Shown: positions 38,087 to 45,269 of the stretch, in pieces | How positions within the stretch are numbered: position 1 is the first letter of the stretch | How the letters are laid out: each line of letters starts with the position of its first letter | Source: an uncultured Mycobacteriaceae bacterium | GTDB taxonomy: Bacteria; Actinomycetota; Actinomycetes; Mycobacteriales; Mycobacteriaceae | Assembly (NCBI GenBank): GCA_902826815.1 | Contig: CADEGF010000019.1 | Span: 38,913 to 102,912, forward strand | Reading direction: 5' to 3' | DNA: 64,000 nucleotides | Notes under the pieces: generated by a model | What the model was told of the DNA's origin: nothing | What the model saw: only the letters and a program-made list of their open reading frames with translations | Databases searched by the model: none | Translations under genes and position numbers: made by a program

Positions 38087-39910
38087 ATGAGCACATCCGA
38101 TCGGCCTGCCACACTCTGTGAAGCCTTCCAGCGCACCGCCGCTGTCGAGCCGGACGGCGTTGCTCTGCGAACACCGGGTGGCGCGACGACCCTGACCTGG
38201 CGGGAGTACGCCGACCAGGTGCGTCAGGTCGCGGCGGGGTTGGCCGGTCTCGGCGTGAAGCGCGGCGACACGGTGTCGTTGATGATGGCCAACCGCGTCG
38301 AGTTCTATCCGCTGGAGGTCGGGGCCCAACACGTCGGCGCGATCTCGTTCTCCGTCTACAACACCCTGCCTGCAGAACAGTTGGTGTACCTGTTCGACAA
38401 CGCCGACACCAAGGTGATCATCTGCGAAGCGCAGTACGTCGAGCGTCTTCGGGCCAGCGGCGCCGCCATCGAGCACATCGTCTGTCTGGACGGCTCGCCC
38501 GACGGCACCATGTCGGTCGACGATCTCATCGCCGCCGGCGCTGACGATTTCGATTTCGGGGCGTCTTGGCGGGCAGTGCAAGCCGACGATGTGGCCACGC
38601 TGATCTACACATCGGGTACCACAGGCAATCCCAAGGGTGTGGAGATGACCCACGCCAACCTGCTGTTCCAGGCGTACGCCATCAACGACGTGCTCGGCGT
38701 CCAGTTCGGCGACCGCACCACATCGTTTCTGCCCAGCGCGCACATCGCCGACCGAATGGGCGCGCTGTACGTCCAGGAGGTGTTCGGCACGCAGGTCACC
38801 ACGGTGTCCGATGCCAGAGCGGTCGCGGGGGCGCTGCCCGACGTGCGACCGACCACATGGGGTGCTGTGCCGCGGGTGTGGGAAAAGCTCAAGGCCGCAA
38901 TCGAATTCACCGCCGCGAACGAGCCTGATGAGACCAAGCGGATGGGCCTGCAGTGGGGTCTGGCGGTTGCGGCGAAGAAGGCCGAAGCCCTCGCCGCGGG
39001 CACCGCTGTGCCCGATGACGTCGCGGCAGAATGGGCGCAGGCCGACGAACTGGTGCTGTCCAAGCTGCGCGCCAAGCTCGGCTTCGATGAACTGAGATGG
39101 GCGGTGTCGGGTGCGGCGCCGATCCCGAGGGAGACCCTCGCGTTCTTCCTGGGTTTGGGTATCCCGATCGCCGAGGTGTGGGGCATGTCGGAGCTCAGCT
39201 GCATCGCGACGGTGAGCCATCCGTCCGACACCAGGCTGGGGACGGTCGGCAAGCTGGTTCCCGGCATGGAGGGCCGGGTCGCCGAGGACGGCGAGTTCCT
39301 GGTGCGGGGACCGCTGGTGATGAAGGGCTACCGCAAGGAGCCGAAGAAGACGGCCGAAGCCGTCGACGACGACGGCTGGCTGCACACCGGCGACATCATG
39401 GAGGCCGACGAGGACGGCTACTTGAAGATCGTCGACCGCAAGAAGGAATTGATCATCAACGCCGCGGGAAAGAACATGTCGCCCGCCAACATCGAGAACA
39501 CGATCAAGGCGGCATGCCCGCTGATCGGCGTGATCCTCGCGATCGGCGACGCCCGCCCGTACAACACCGCTCTGGTCGTCCTCGACGCCGAATCGGCGGC
39601 ACCGTACGCCGCGCAGCGCGGTCTCGCCGACGACTCGCCGGAGACCCTCGCGGCGCATCCGGACGTGATCTCGGAGATCGCGGCAGGTGTCGCCGATGGC
39701 AATACGAAGTTGGCGAAGGTGGAGCAGATCAAGCGCTTCAGGGTGCTTCCGACATTCTGGGAGCCCGGCGGCGATGAGATCACCTTGACGATGAAGCTCA
39801 AGCGCAAGCCGATCCACGAGAAGTACGGCGCCGAGATCGACGAGCTCTACGCCGCCGAAGTCGCCGAAGCGGTCCATGAGCCGACGGCCGCATTGAGCCA
39901 GGCGCAGTGA
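38087..39910 (+). CDS. fadD11: Long-chain fatty-acid--CoA ligase (FadD11-like)
   Basis: AMP-forming acyl-CoA synthetase of 607 residues. The ATP/AMP signature is TLIYTSGTTGNPKGVEMTH, followed by EVWGMSELSC, the WLHTGDIMEADEDG motif and a C-terminal DRKKELIINAAGKNMSP hinge with catalytic Lys near the end (MKLKRKPI). It activates fatty acids for degradation or lipid assembly; chain length unknown. It lies a few genes after dnaE1, as fadD11 does in M. tuberculosis, where the gene is split into two reading frames; here it is intact. ATG 38087 was preferred to 38069. The symbol rests on this synteny. Confidence 0.88.
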   Translation: MSTSDRPATLCEAFQRTAAVEPDGVALRTPGGATTLTWREYADQVRQVAAGLAGLGVKRGDTVSLMMANRVEFYPLEVGAQHVGAISFSVYNTLPAEQLVYLFDNADTKVIICEAQYVERLRASGAAIEHIVCLDGSPDGTMSVDDLIAAGADDFDFGASWRAVQADDVATLIYTSGTTGNPKGVEMTHANLLFQAYAINDVLGVQFGDRTTSFLPSAHIADRMGALYVQEVFGTQVTTVSDARAVAGALPDVRPTTWGAVPRVWEKLKAAIEFTAANEPDETKRMGLQWGLAVAAKKAEALAAGTAVPDDVAAEWAQADELVLSKLRAKLGFDELRWAVSGAAPIPRETLAFFLGLGIPIAEVWGMSELSCIATVSHPSDTRLGTVGKLVPGMEGRVAEDGEFLVRGPLVMKGYRKEPKKTAEAVDDDGWLHTGDIMEADEDGYLKIVDRKKELIINAAGKNMSPANIENTIKAACPLIGVILAIGDARPYNTALVVLDAESAAPYAAQRGLADDSPETLAAHPDVISEIAAGVADGNTKLAKVEQIKRFRVLPTFWEPGGDEITLTMKLKRKPIHEKYGAEIDELYAAEVAEAVHEPTAALSQAQ

Positions 39911-40308
39911 CATCCCGGCATATCAGCGTCTGGGTCGATGCCGCGCCAGATGTCGTGTACGCCATCGCCGCCGATCCGGAACAACTGCCCCGCTGGGCGT
40001 CGGGGCTCGCCGGAGGCGCGCTGCGGCGGACGGCCGACGGTTGGGTCGCCGATTCGCCGATGGGTGAGGTCGTCATCGAGTTCGCGGCTCCGAATGAGTT
40101 CGGGGTGCTCGACCACGTCGTGCGAATGCCGTCGGGGGAGGCGGTGTACAACCCGCTGCGGGTGGTGCCTGCGGGGGAGAACGAGCCGCGTTGCGAGGTG
40201 GTTTTCACCGTGCGACAGCGCCCTGGCATGACCGACGAGGAGTTCGAGAGCGACGCGGCGACGGTGGCCGCCGATCTGGACCGGCTCAGACAGCTCGCGG
40301 AAGGCTAG
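39907..40308 (+). CDS. SRPBCC/polyketide-cyclase-type protein
   Basis: The 133-residue protein has a START/SRPBCC pattern: SRHISVWVDAAPDVVYAIAA at the start, a Trp-containing strand, VLDHVVRMPSGE and a C-terminal long helix (TVAADLDRLRQLAEG). Such proteins bind hydrophobic ligands in a deep cavity. The GTG start overlaps the fadD11 stop (GTGA), suggesting joint expression, possibly handling an acyl ligand. Its stop shares CTAG (40305-40308) with the convergent small gene. Confidence 0.82.
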   Translation: MTSRHISVWVDAAPDVVYAIAADPEQLPRWASGLAGGALRRTADGWVADSPMGEVVIEFAAPNEFGVLDHVVRMPSGEAVYNPLRVVPAGENEPRCEVVFTVRQRPGMTDEEFESDAATVAADLDRLRQLAEG

Positions 40309-40499
40309 TGGCGCGTGGCTGCGATGCGCAGGCCGAGCCCGACGGCGGTGGCCGAGGCGGCGGCGCTGAGGACGGCAGGCGCGGCGCTGGCGGTGACGAC
40401 GCCGACCGCGATCAGCACGACGACGCCGACCAAGACCGCAGCCAGCTTGTAGACCGGCCAGGGCACCCCGGCGATCAGAATTTCGTCGTGCACCGTCAC
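40305..40499 (-). CDS. Small two-segment membrane protein
   Basis: A 64-residue protein with two hydrophobic segments (about 18-37 and 40-58). It begins VTVHDEILIAGVPWPVYKLA and ends LRIAATRH. No family recognised. The GTG at 40499 or a second GTG two codons later could start it; the frame continues upstream to 40835 only by running antisense to the next gene. It converges with the SRPBCC gene (shared CTAG) and is divergent from the reductase at 40590. Coding status is moderately supported by the intact frame and the conserved-looking topology. Confidence 0.6.
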   Translation of the reverse strand: MTVHDEILIAGVPWPVYKLAAVLVGVVVLIAVGVVTASAAPAVLSAAASATAVGLGLRIAATRH

Positions 40500-40524
40500 A
40501 CGTTCACGATAGCTCGTAACAGAA

Positions 40525-40542
40525 GTTTCGGGCAACCGAAAC
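40525..40542. promoter_or_regulatory. Perfect 7-bp inverted repeat in the divergent region
   Basis: GTTTCGG-GCAA-CCGAAAC between the small membrane-protein gene and the reductase gene, 35 bp upstream of the reductase -10 box (TAAGCT, 40578-40583). It is placed like an operator near the -35 or upstream element. Confidence 0.4.
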
Positions 40543-40577
40543 GCTGAATCAGGGCAATCAGCTTTTCCTAGCGCGCC

Positions 40578-40583
40578 TAAGCT
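40578..40583 (+). promoter_or_regulatory. Putative -10 hexamer (TAAGCT) of the 40590 reductase gene
   Basis: TAAGCT is 6 nt before the ATG at 40590; leaderless spacing. Confidence 0.45.
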
Positions 40584-40589
40584 GTCGAC

Positions 40590-41027
40590 ATGCCACTTTC
40601 CGGAGATTACGAACCCAGCACGTCCGATTGGGCCCGCGAGAACGCCGAGACCTACATCGAGTCCGGCGGTAAAGAAGGCACCGAGCTCAAGGGCAGGCCC
40701 GTCATCCTGCTGACCACCATCGGGGCCAAGAGCGGCAAGATCCGCAAGACTCCACTGATGCGCGTCGAGCACAACGGCGAATATGCCGTGGTGGCCTCGC
40801 TGGGTGGCGCTCCGAAGCACCCGGTTTGGTACCACAACATCAAGAAGAATCCCCGGGTGGAGTTGCAGGACGGCCCCACCACACGCGACTACGAGGCCCG
40901 CGAGGTATTCGACGACGAGAAGGCGACCTGGTGGGAGCGCGCCGTCGAGACCTGGCCCGACTACGCCGAGTACCAGACGAAGACCGACCGGCAGATCCCG
41001 GTTTTCGTGCTCACACCGGTGAGCTGA
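40590..41027 (+). CDS. F420-dependent nitroreductase (Ddn)-family protein (Rv1558-like)
   Basis: The 145-residue protein is close to the Ddn type of deazaflavin-dependent enzymes. [20 protein letters not shown] with the GxKSGxxRxTPL motif, then [17 protein letters not shown], match the F420-binding pattern. Relatives reduce menaquinone or nitroaromatics using F420H2; the physiological substrate is not known. It directly precedes ilvA (46 bp gap) as Rv1558 does in M. tuberculosis. It is more typical of the F420 group than the shorter-motif protein at 7761-8249. Confidence 0.92.
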   Translation: MPLSGDYEPSTSDWARENAETYIESGGKEGTELKGRPVILLTTIGAKSGKIRKTPLMRVEHNGEYAVVASLGGAPKHPVWYHNIKKNPRVELQDGPTTRDYEAREVFDDEKATWWERAVETWPDYAEYQTKTDRQIPVFVLTPVS

Positions 41028-41073
41028 AAAAACCCGTTTTGGCCGGGAAACGCCGAGATGTCACCATTGATCG

Positions 41074-42357
41074 GTGTCCGCTGAACTGAGTCAGACCTCT
41101 CGTCCGTCGCTGCCGGTTTCCGCGGCCGACATCGATGCGGCCGCTCAGCGAATTTCCGACGTGGTGACGCGGACCCCGCTGCAGTTCAGCGAACGGCTCT
41201 CCGAGGCCGTCGGCGCGACGGTGTACCTGAAGCGCGAAGACCTTCAGGCGGTGCGCTCGTACAAACTGCGCGGAGCCAACAATTTGTTGCGTCAGCTCAC
41301 GACCGAGGAGATCACCGCGGGAGTGGTGTGCTCGTCGGCGGGTAACCACGCGCAGGGCTTCGCGATGGCGTGCCGGTCGATGGGCATCCGGGGCCGGGTC
41401 TACGTGCCCGCCAAGACACCGAAGCAGAAGCGCGACCGCATCCGCTATCACGGCCGCGAGTTCATCGAGTTGATCGCTGTCGGCAAGACCTACGACGAGG
41501 CGGCGGCGGCCGCACTCGACGACGTGGCGCGCACTGGCGCCACCTTGGTGCCGCCGTACGACGATCCCCGCACGATAGCCGGGCAGGGCACCATCGCCGT
41601 CGAGCTGCTCGAACAACTCGACGGCGAGCCGGACCTGGTGATCGTGCCGGTCGGCGGGGGCGGCTGCATCTCAGGCATCACCACGTATCTCGCCGAACGC
41701 GCTACGCGCACTTCGATTCTGGGCGTCGAGCCCGCCGGAGCGGCCGCGATGATCGCCGCGCTCGCCGAGGGGCACCCCGTCACCCTCGAGCACGTCGACC
41801 AGTTCGTCGACGGCGCCGCCGTCAATCGAGCGGGCGACCTGACCTATGGCACCCTGGCCGCAGCGGGCGACATGGTGTCGCTGACCGCCGTGGACGAGGG
41901 CGCGGTCTGCACGGCGATGCTTGACCTGTATCAGAACGAGGGCATCATCGCCGAGCCTGCGGGTGCGCTGTCGGTGGCCGCGCTGTTGGAGGCCGACATC
42001 ACGCCGGGATCGACTGTGGTGTGCCTGATCTCGGGTGGCAACAACGATGTGTCGCGGTACGGCGAGATCCTCGAGCGGTCGCTGGTGCACCTCGGGCTCA
42101 AGCACTATTTCCTCGTCGACTTCCCGCAGGAGCCTGGGGCCTTGCGGCGGTTCCTCGACACCGTGCTCGGCCCGAACGACGACATCACGTTGTTCGAGTA
42201 CGTCAAGCGCAACAACCGCGAGACCGGCGAGGCGCTGGTCGGCGTCGAACTCGGTTCCGCCGCCGACCTCGACGGTCTGCTCGAGCGGATGAAGGCGTCC
42301 GATATCCACGTCGAGACGTTGGAGCCGGGCTCGCCCGCGTATCGCTACCTGCTTTAG
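41074..42357 (+). CDS. ilvA: Threonine dehydratase (biosynthetic)
   Basis: PLP enzyme that deaminates threonine to 2-oxobutanoate, the first step to isoleucine. The 427-residue protein has the PLP lysine in VRSYKLRGANN, the phosphate-binding glycine loop PVGGGGCISG and one C-terminal ACT-like regulatory domain (from about 335, FPQEPGALRRFLDTVLG) for feedback by isoleucine. GTG 41074 matches the M. tuberculosis length (429). The last four bases overlap the convergent vapC stop. Confidence 0.96.
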   Translation: MSAELSQTSRPSLPVSAADIDAAAQRISDVVTRTPLQFSERLSEAVGATVYLKREDLQAVRSYKLRGANNLLRQLTTEEITAGVVCSSAGNHAQGFAMACRSMGIRGRVYVPAKTPKQKRDRIRYHGREFIELIAVGKTYDEAAAAALDDVARTGATLVPPYDDPRTIAGQGTIAVELLEQLDGEPDLVIVPVGGGGCISGITTYLAERATRTSILGVEPAGAAAMIAALAEGHPVTLEHVDQFVDGAAVNRAGDLTYGTLAAAGDMVSLTAVDEGAVCTAMLDLYQNEGIIAEPAGALSVAALLEADITPGSTVVCLISGGNNDVSRYGEILERSLVHLGLKHYFLVDFPQEPGALRRFLDTVLGPNDDITLFEYVKRNNRETGEALVGVELGSAADLDGLLERMKASDIHVETLEPGSPAYRYLL

Positions 42358-42749
42358 GCCGGGGATACGACGACAACGCCCGCGTCGGCAGCGGCGTCAG
42401 CCAGGCGTCCGTCATAGGTGACCAGCGCACGCAGATCAGGAGCCGTCAGCGCGGCCGCGAGATGAATCGCATCGAGGGCACGGAGTTCGGGCGGCGGCAA
42501 GGTCGCTGCAGTGTCGAGCACGGCAGTGGAGATTTGGACGTATTGGAGTCTGGTGAGCAGCAGAGTGGCTTGCCGGGCGATATCGGCATCTCGCAGCCTG
42601 GCAGCGGCCCGAGCCAATTCGGTCCGGGTTATCGCAGCGGTGAACTTGGCGTCGCCGCCGGCTTCCGAGAGATAGCCGCGTAATGCGGCAGATTCCGGTT
42701 CGACGGTCACGAGCCTCACGAGTGCCGAGGTGTCGAGGTACAACTGCAC
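42354..42749 (-). CDS. vapC: VapC-type PIN-domain ribonuclease toxin
   Basis: The 131-residue PIN protein has acidic residues in the expected places: D6 in YLDTSALVRL, E44 in ITRTELARAA, D94 in RALDAIHLAAAL and D112 in TYDGRLADAA. VapC toxins cleave tRNA or rRNA when not bound by VapB. The GTG start at 42749 overlaps the vapB stop by one base. In M. tuberculosis a vapBC pair (Rv1560-Rv1561) also lies between ilvA and the tre genes; here the pair is on the minus strand, convergent with ilvA. Confidence 0.92.
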   Translation of the reverse strand: MQLYLDTSALVRLVTVEPESAALRGYLSEAGGDAKFTAAITRTELARAAARLRDADIARQATLLLTRLQYVQISTAVLDTAATLPPPELRALDAIHLAAALTAPDLRALVTYDGRLADAAADAGVVVVSPA

Positions 42750-43027
42750 TAGTAACGCTCGTCGTCACGCATCTGCAGCAGCACCTCTGACAGGTTCACC
42801 CCGCTGTCAATCGGCACGATGTCTTCGAGGCCACCTGGCGACTCCGCCGGAATGATGTCGCCGCGCGCGATCATGTCTTCCCACGCGTCGGGACGAGCGG
42901 GCACGATGCGGGCCACCAGTCGGCCGCGTTGCGTGACCTCGACGATCTCTCCCCTCGCCACGCGCGCGATGTATCGGCTCGCATGCTGCCGCAGCTCGCG
43001 AAGGCCGATGCGCTCCATGTAGCACAT
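42749..43027 (-). CDS. vapB: VapB-type antitoxin (Phd/YefM-like N-terminus)
   Basis: The 92-residue protein (89 if the second ATG at 43018 is used) has an N-terminal Phd/YefM DNA-binding pattern GLRELRQHASRYIARVARGE and VTQRGRLVARIVP. The C-terminus IDSGVNLSEVLLQMRDDERY is the probable toxin-binding part. It is translationally coupled to vapC. It should repress its own operon. An unknown gene lies 9 bp upstream in the same direction and may belong to the same transcript. Confidence 0.9.
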   Translation of the reverse strand: MCYMERIGLRELRQHASRYIARVARGEIVEVTQRGRLVARIVPARPDAWEDMIARGDIIPAESPGGLEDIVPIDSGVNLSEVLLQMRDDERY

Positions 43028-43036
43028 GGTAGCACT

Positions 43037-43471
43037 TCACGTTTCGGGTTCGACCTGGATAAGACACTCGTCGTTGGCGCGGAAAATGGCTTCGATTGGG
43101 ACGTCGCGGTCGGAGGCTACCGCCGTCAGCAGCGTCGCCCATTGCCGGTCCAGGTCCGAGACGCCTCCCACGCCGGGCCGGGTAATCAGAAGCGCCGGAG
43201 TGCTTCCGGGTTCGAACTGATAGAGGATCCAGTGCAGGCGAGTCAGGACGTCGTCGACGAAGTCCCGCCGCGGAAAGGGCGGCATCGGAATCTGACTCAT
43301 CGTCTTGTACAGCCGTCGGTCGCGGCCCACGAAGCCCACCCACGAGAGTCGTTGGCCGAACCCGAGAGGTCCCATCAAAGCCCGCCACCGTTGTCTGAGA
43401 TCAGCGGCCGAATGCACGGGGTCTGTGGCGGTTTCGATGTGCGGGATGGGCAACAGCTCGGTGTGAGTCAT
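43037..43471 (-). CDS. Conserved hypothetical protein next to vapBC
   Basis: I do not recognise this 144-residue protein. It is soluble-looking, with a Trp/Arg-rich middle (RQRWRALMGPLGFGQRLSWV, RLHWILYQFEPG) and a C-terminus IEAIFRANDECLIQVEPET. No catalytic motif, signal peptide or membrane segment is visible. Its stop is 9 bp from the vapB start and all three genes point the same way, so an operon is likely. A function linked to the toxin-antitoxin pair is possible but not shown; it may simply be an older neighbour. Confidence 0.75.
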   Translation of the reverse strand: MTHTELLPIPHIETATDPVHSAADLRQRWRALMGPLGFGQRLSWVGFVGRDRRLYKTMSQIPMPPFPRRDFVDDVLTRLHWILYQFEPGSTPALLITRPGVGGVSDLDRQWATLLTAVASDRDVPIEAIFRANDECLIQVEPET

Positions 43472-43512
43472 TCACGAATCATGAGCGCCGCCGCCGACCA
43501 ACGGCTTCGGCA

Positions 43513-43539
43513 ATCCACAAGCATGCGCCGGCTGTGGAT
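43513..43539. terminator. Stem-loop downstream of treZ
   Basis: ATCCACA (43513-43519) and TGTGGAT (43533-43539) form a perfect 7-bp stem just past the treZ stop. It may end the tre transcript before the 43037 gene; no T-run is present. Confidence 0.35.
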
Positions 43540-45269
43540 CAGCGGTTGACACCGCGCAGAACCACGAAAGAATGCCCGTCCAGCCGGGTGGTGTCGGTAT
43601 CGACGGTGGGTTCGCCCCATGCCAGCAGGACTTTGCCGGCTGCCGGAACCGTCACTTCGTCGGCGTTCAGATTGCACGCGATCGCCAGTGCGCCCCGGTA
43701 CATGACGATCCAGCGTTGCTCCTCGTCGAAGTCGATCTTCATGTCGTCCAGCCAATGGTCGGCCATATCCGGTTCGGTCCGCCGCAACGCCAGAAGCCCG
43801 TGATAGACCCGCCGGAGTCGCGCGTGGTCGCCCTCGTCGATCTCGGCCCAGTTCAGCTTTGACCGCAGAAACGTCTCGGGATCCTGCGGATCAGGGACTT
43901 CGTCAGCGTCCCAGCCGTGTTCGGCGAACTCCCGCTTGCGGCCCTCGGCCGTAGCCCGCGCCAACTCCGGTTCGGGATGCGAGCTGAAGAACTGGAACGG
44001 GCTCGACGATCCCCACTCCTCGCCCATGAAAAGCATTGCCGTGTAGGGCGATCCCAGAGCGAGAGCCGCTTTCACCGCTTGTTGGCCCGCAGTCAGGCTC
44101 TGCGACGGCCGGTCACCGACGGCGCGGTTGCCGACCTGGTCGTGCGTCAGCGTGTAAGCCAGAAGGCGGGTCGCTGGGATCGTCGCGGTATCGAGCGGTC
44201 GTCCGTGCCGCCGGTGCCGGAACGACGAGTAGGTGCCCGCATGGAAGTAGCCGTGCTTCAGCGTCTGCGCCAGCGTCGCCAGCGACCCGAAATCACCGTA
44301 ATAGCCATGTCGTTCACCGGACACCGCGGCGTGGATCGCATGATGGATGTCGTCGTCCCACTGCGCGGTCATCCCGTACCCGCCGCGGTCACGAGGGGTG
44401 ATCAGACGCGGGTCGTTCTTGTCGCTTTCGGCGATCAGCGACAACGGCCTGCCCAATTCGGTTGCCAGCGCGTCGGTCTCGGTGGCCAGCTCCTCGAGTA
44501 TGTGGAACGCGGTGGTGTCGACCAACGCGTGCACGGCGTCCAGGCGTAGCCCATCGGCGTGGAAGTCACGCATCCATCGCAGCGCGCATTCGATGATGTA
44601 GCGGCGCACCTCGTCGGCGTCGGCGTCGGCGAGGTTGACCGCCTCGCCCCACGGGTTGCTGCCTGACGACAGGTAGGGCGCGAACTTCGGCAGGTAGTTA
44701 CCCGACGGCCCGAGATGGTTGAACACCGCGTCGATCAGTACGCCGAGGCCGCGGCCGTGGCAGGCGTCGATCAGCCGGACCAGTCCGTCGGGGCCGCCGT
44801 ACGGTTCGTGCACGGCGTACCAGAGCACGCCGTCGTAGCCCCAGCCGTGGGTGCCGCCGAACGCGTTGACCGGCATGAGCTCGACGAAGTCGACGCCGAG
44901 ATCGACGAGATAGTCCAGCTTTTCGATGGCCGAGTCGAATGTGCCCGTTGAGGTGAACGTGCCGATGTGCAGTTCGTAGATCGCCCGGCCCTCGACAGAG
45001 CGGCCCTGCCAGTCGGCGTCGGTCCATGCGCCGGAAGCGGGCCGCCACAGCTGGGAGCGTTCGTGAACACCGTTGGGCTGTCGCGGTGACCGTGGATCCG
45101 GGAGAACCTTCGGGTCGTCGTCGAGCACGAACCCGTATCGGGCGTCCGGTCGGGTCTCGACGTCCGCGTGCCACCATTCGTCGTCGGACCGGGTCATCGG
45201 GTACAGCGTGCCGTCGACGTCGAGTTGCACCCGCCGCGGCCGCGGCGCCCAGACTGTGAAATCAGTCAC
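43539..45269 (-). CDS. treZ: Maltooligosyltrehalose trehalohydrolase
   Basis: Releases trehalose from maltooligosyl-trehalose, the last step of the TreX-TreY-TreZ route from glycogen. The 576-residue GH13 protein has an N-terminal CBM48-like domain (TDFTVWAPRPRRVQLDVDG) and a TIM barrel with the nucleophile region ADGLRLDAVHALVD and the acid IAESDKNDPRL. GTG 45269 gives a length near M. tuberculosis TreZ (580); the frame upstream lies inside treY. It overlaps the treY stop by 8 bp, so translation is coupled. Confidence 0.96.
   Translation of the reverse strand: MTDFTVWAPRPRRVQLDVDGTLYPMTRSDDEWWHADVETRPDARYGFVLDDDPKVLPDPRSPRQPNGVHERSQLWRPASGAWTDADWQGRSVEGRAIYELHIGTFTSTGTFDSAIEKLDYLVDLGVDFVELMPVNAFGGTHGWGYDGVLWYAVHEPYGGPDGLVRLIDACHGRGLGVLIDAVFNHLGPSGNYLPKFAPYLSSGSNPWGEAVNLADADADEVRRYIIECALRWMRDFHADGLRLDAVHALVDTTAFHILEELATETDALATELGRPLSLIAESDKNDPRLITPRDRGGYGMTAQWDDDIHHAIHAAVSGERHGYYGDFGSLATLAQTLKHGYFHAGTYSSFRHRRHGRPLDTATIPATRLLAYTLTHDQVGNRAVGDRPSQSLTAGQQAVKAALALGSPYTAMLFMGEEWGSSSPFQFFSSHPEPELARATAEGRKREFAEHGWDADEVPDPQDPETFLRSKLNWAEIDEGDHARLRRVYHGLLALRRTEPDMADHWLDDMKIDFDEEQRWIVMYRGALAIACNLNADEVTVPAAGKVLLAWGEPTVDTDTTRLDGHSFVVLRGVNR

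Noticed and set aside
41028-41073. Possible terminator with A and T tracts (AAAAAACCCGTTTTGGCCGGG) before ilvA
   Set aside because: The stem is only four pairs and the T tract lies inside the loop side; ilvA follows immediately in the same direction, so termination here is unlikely.
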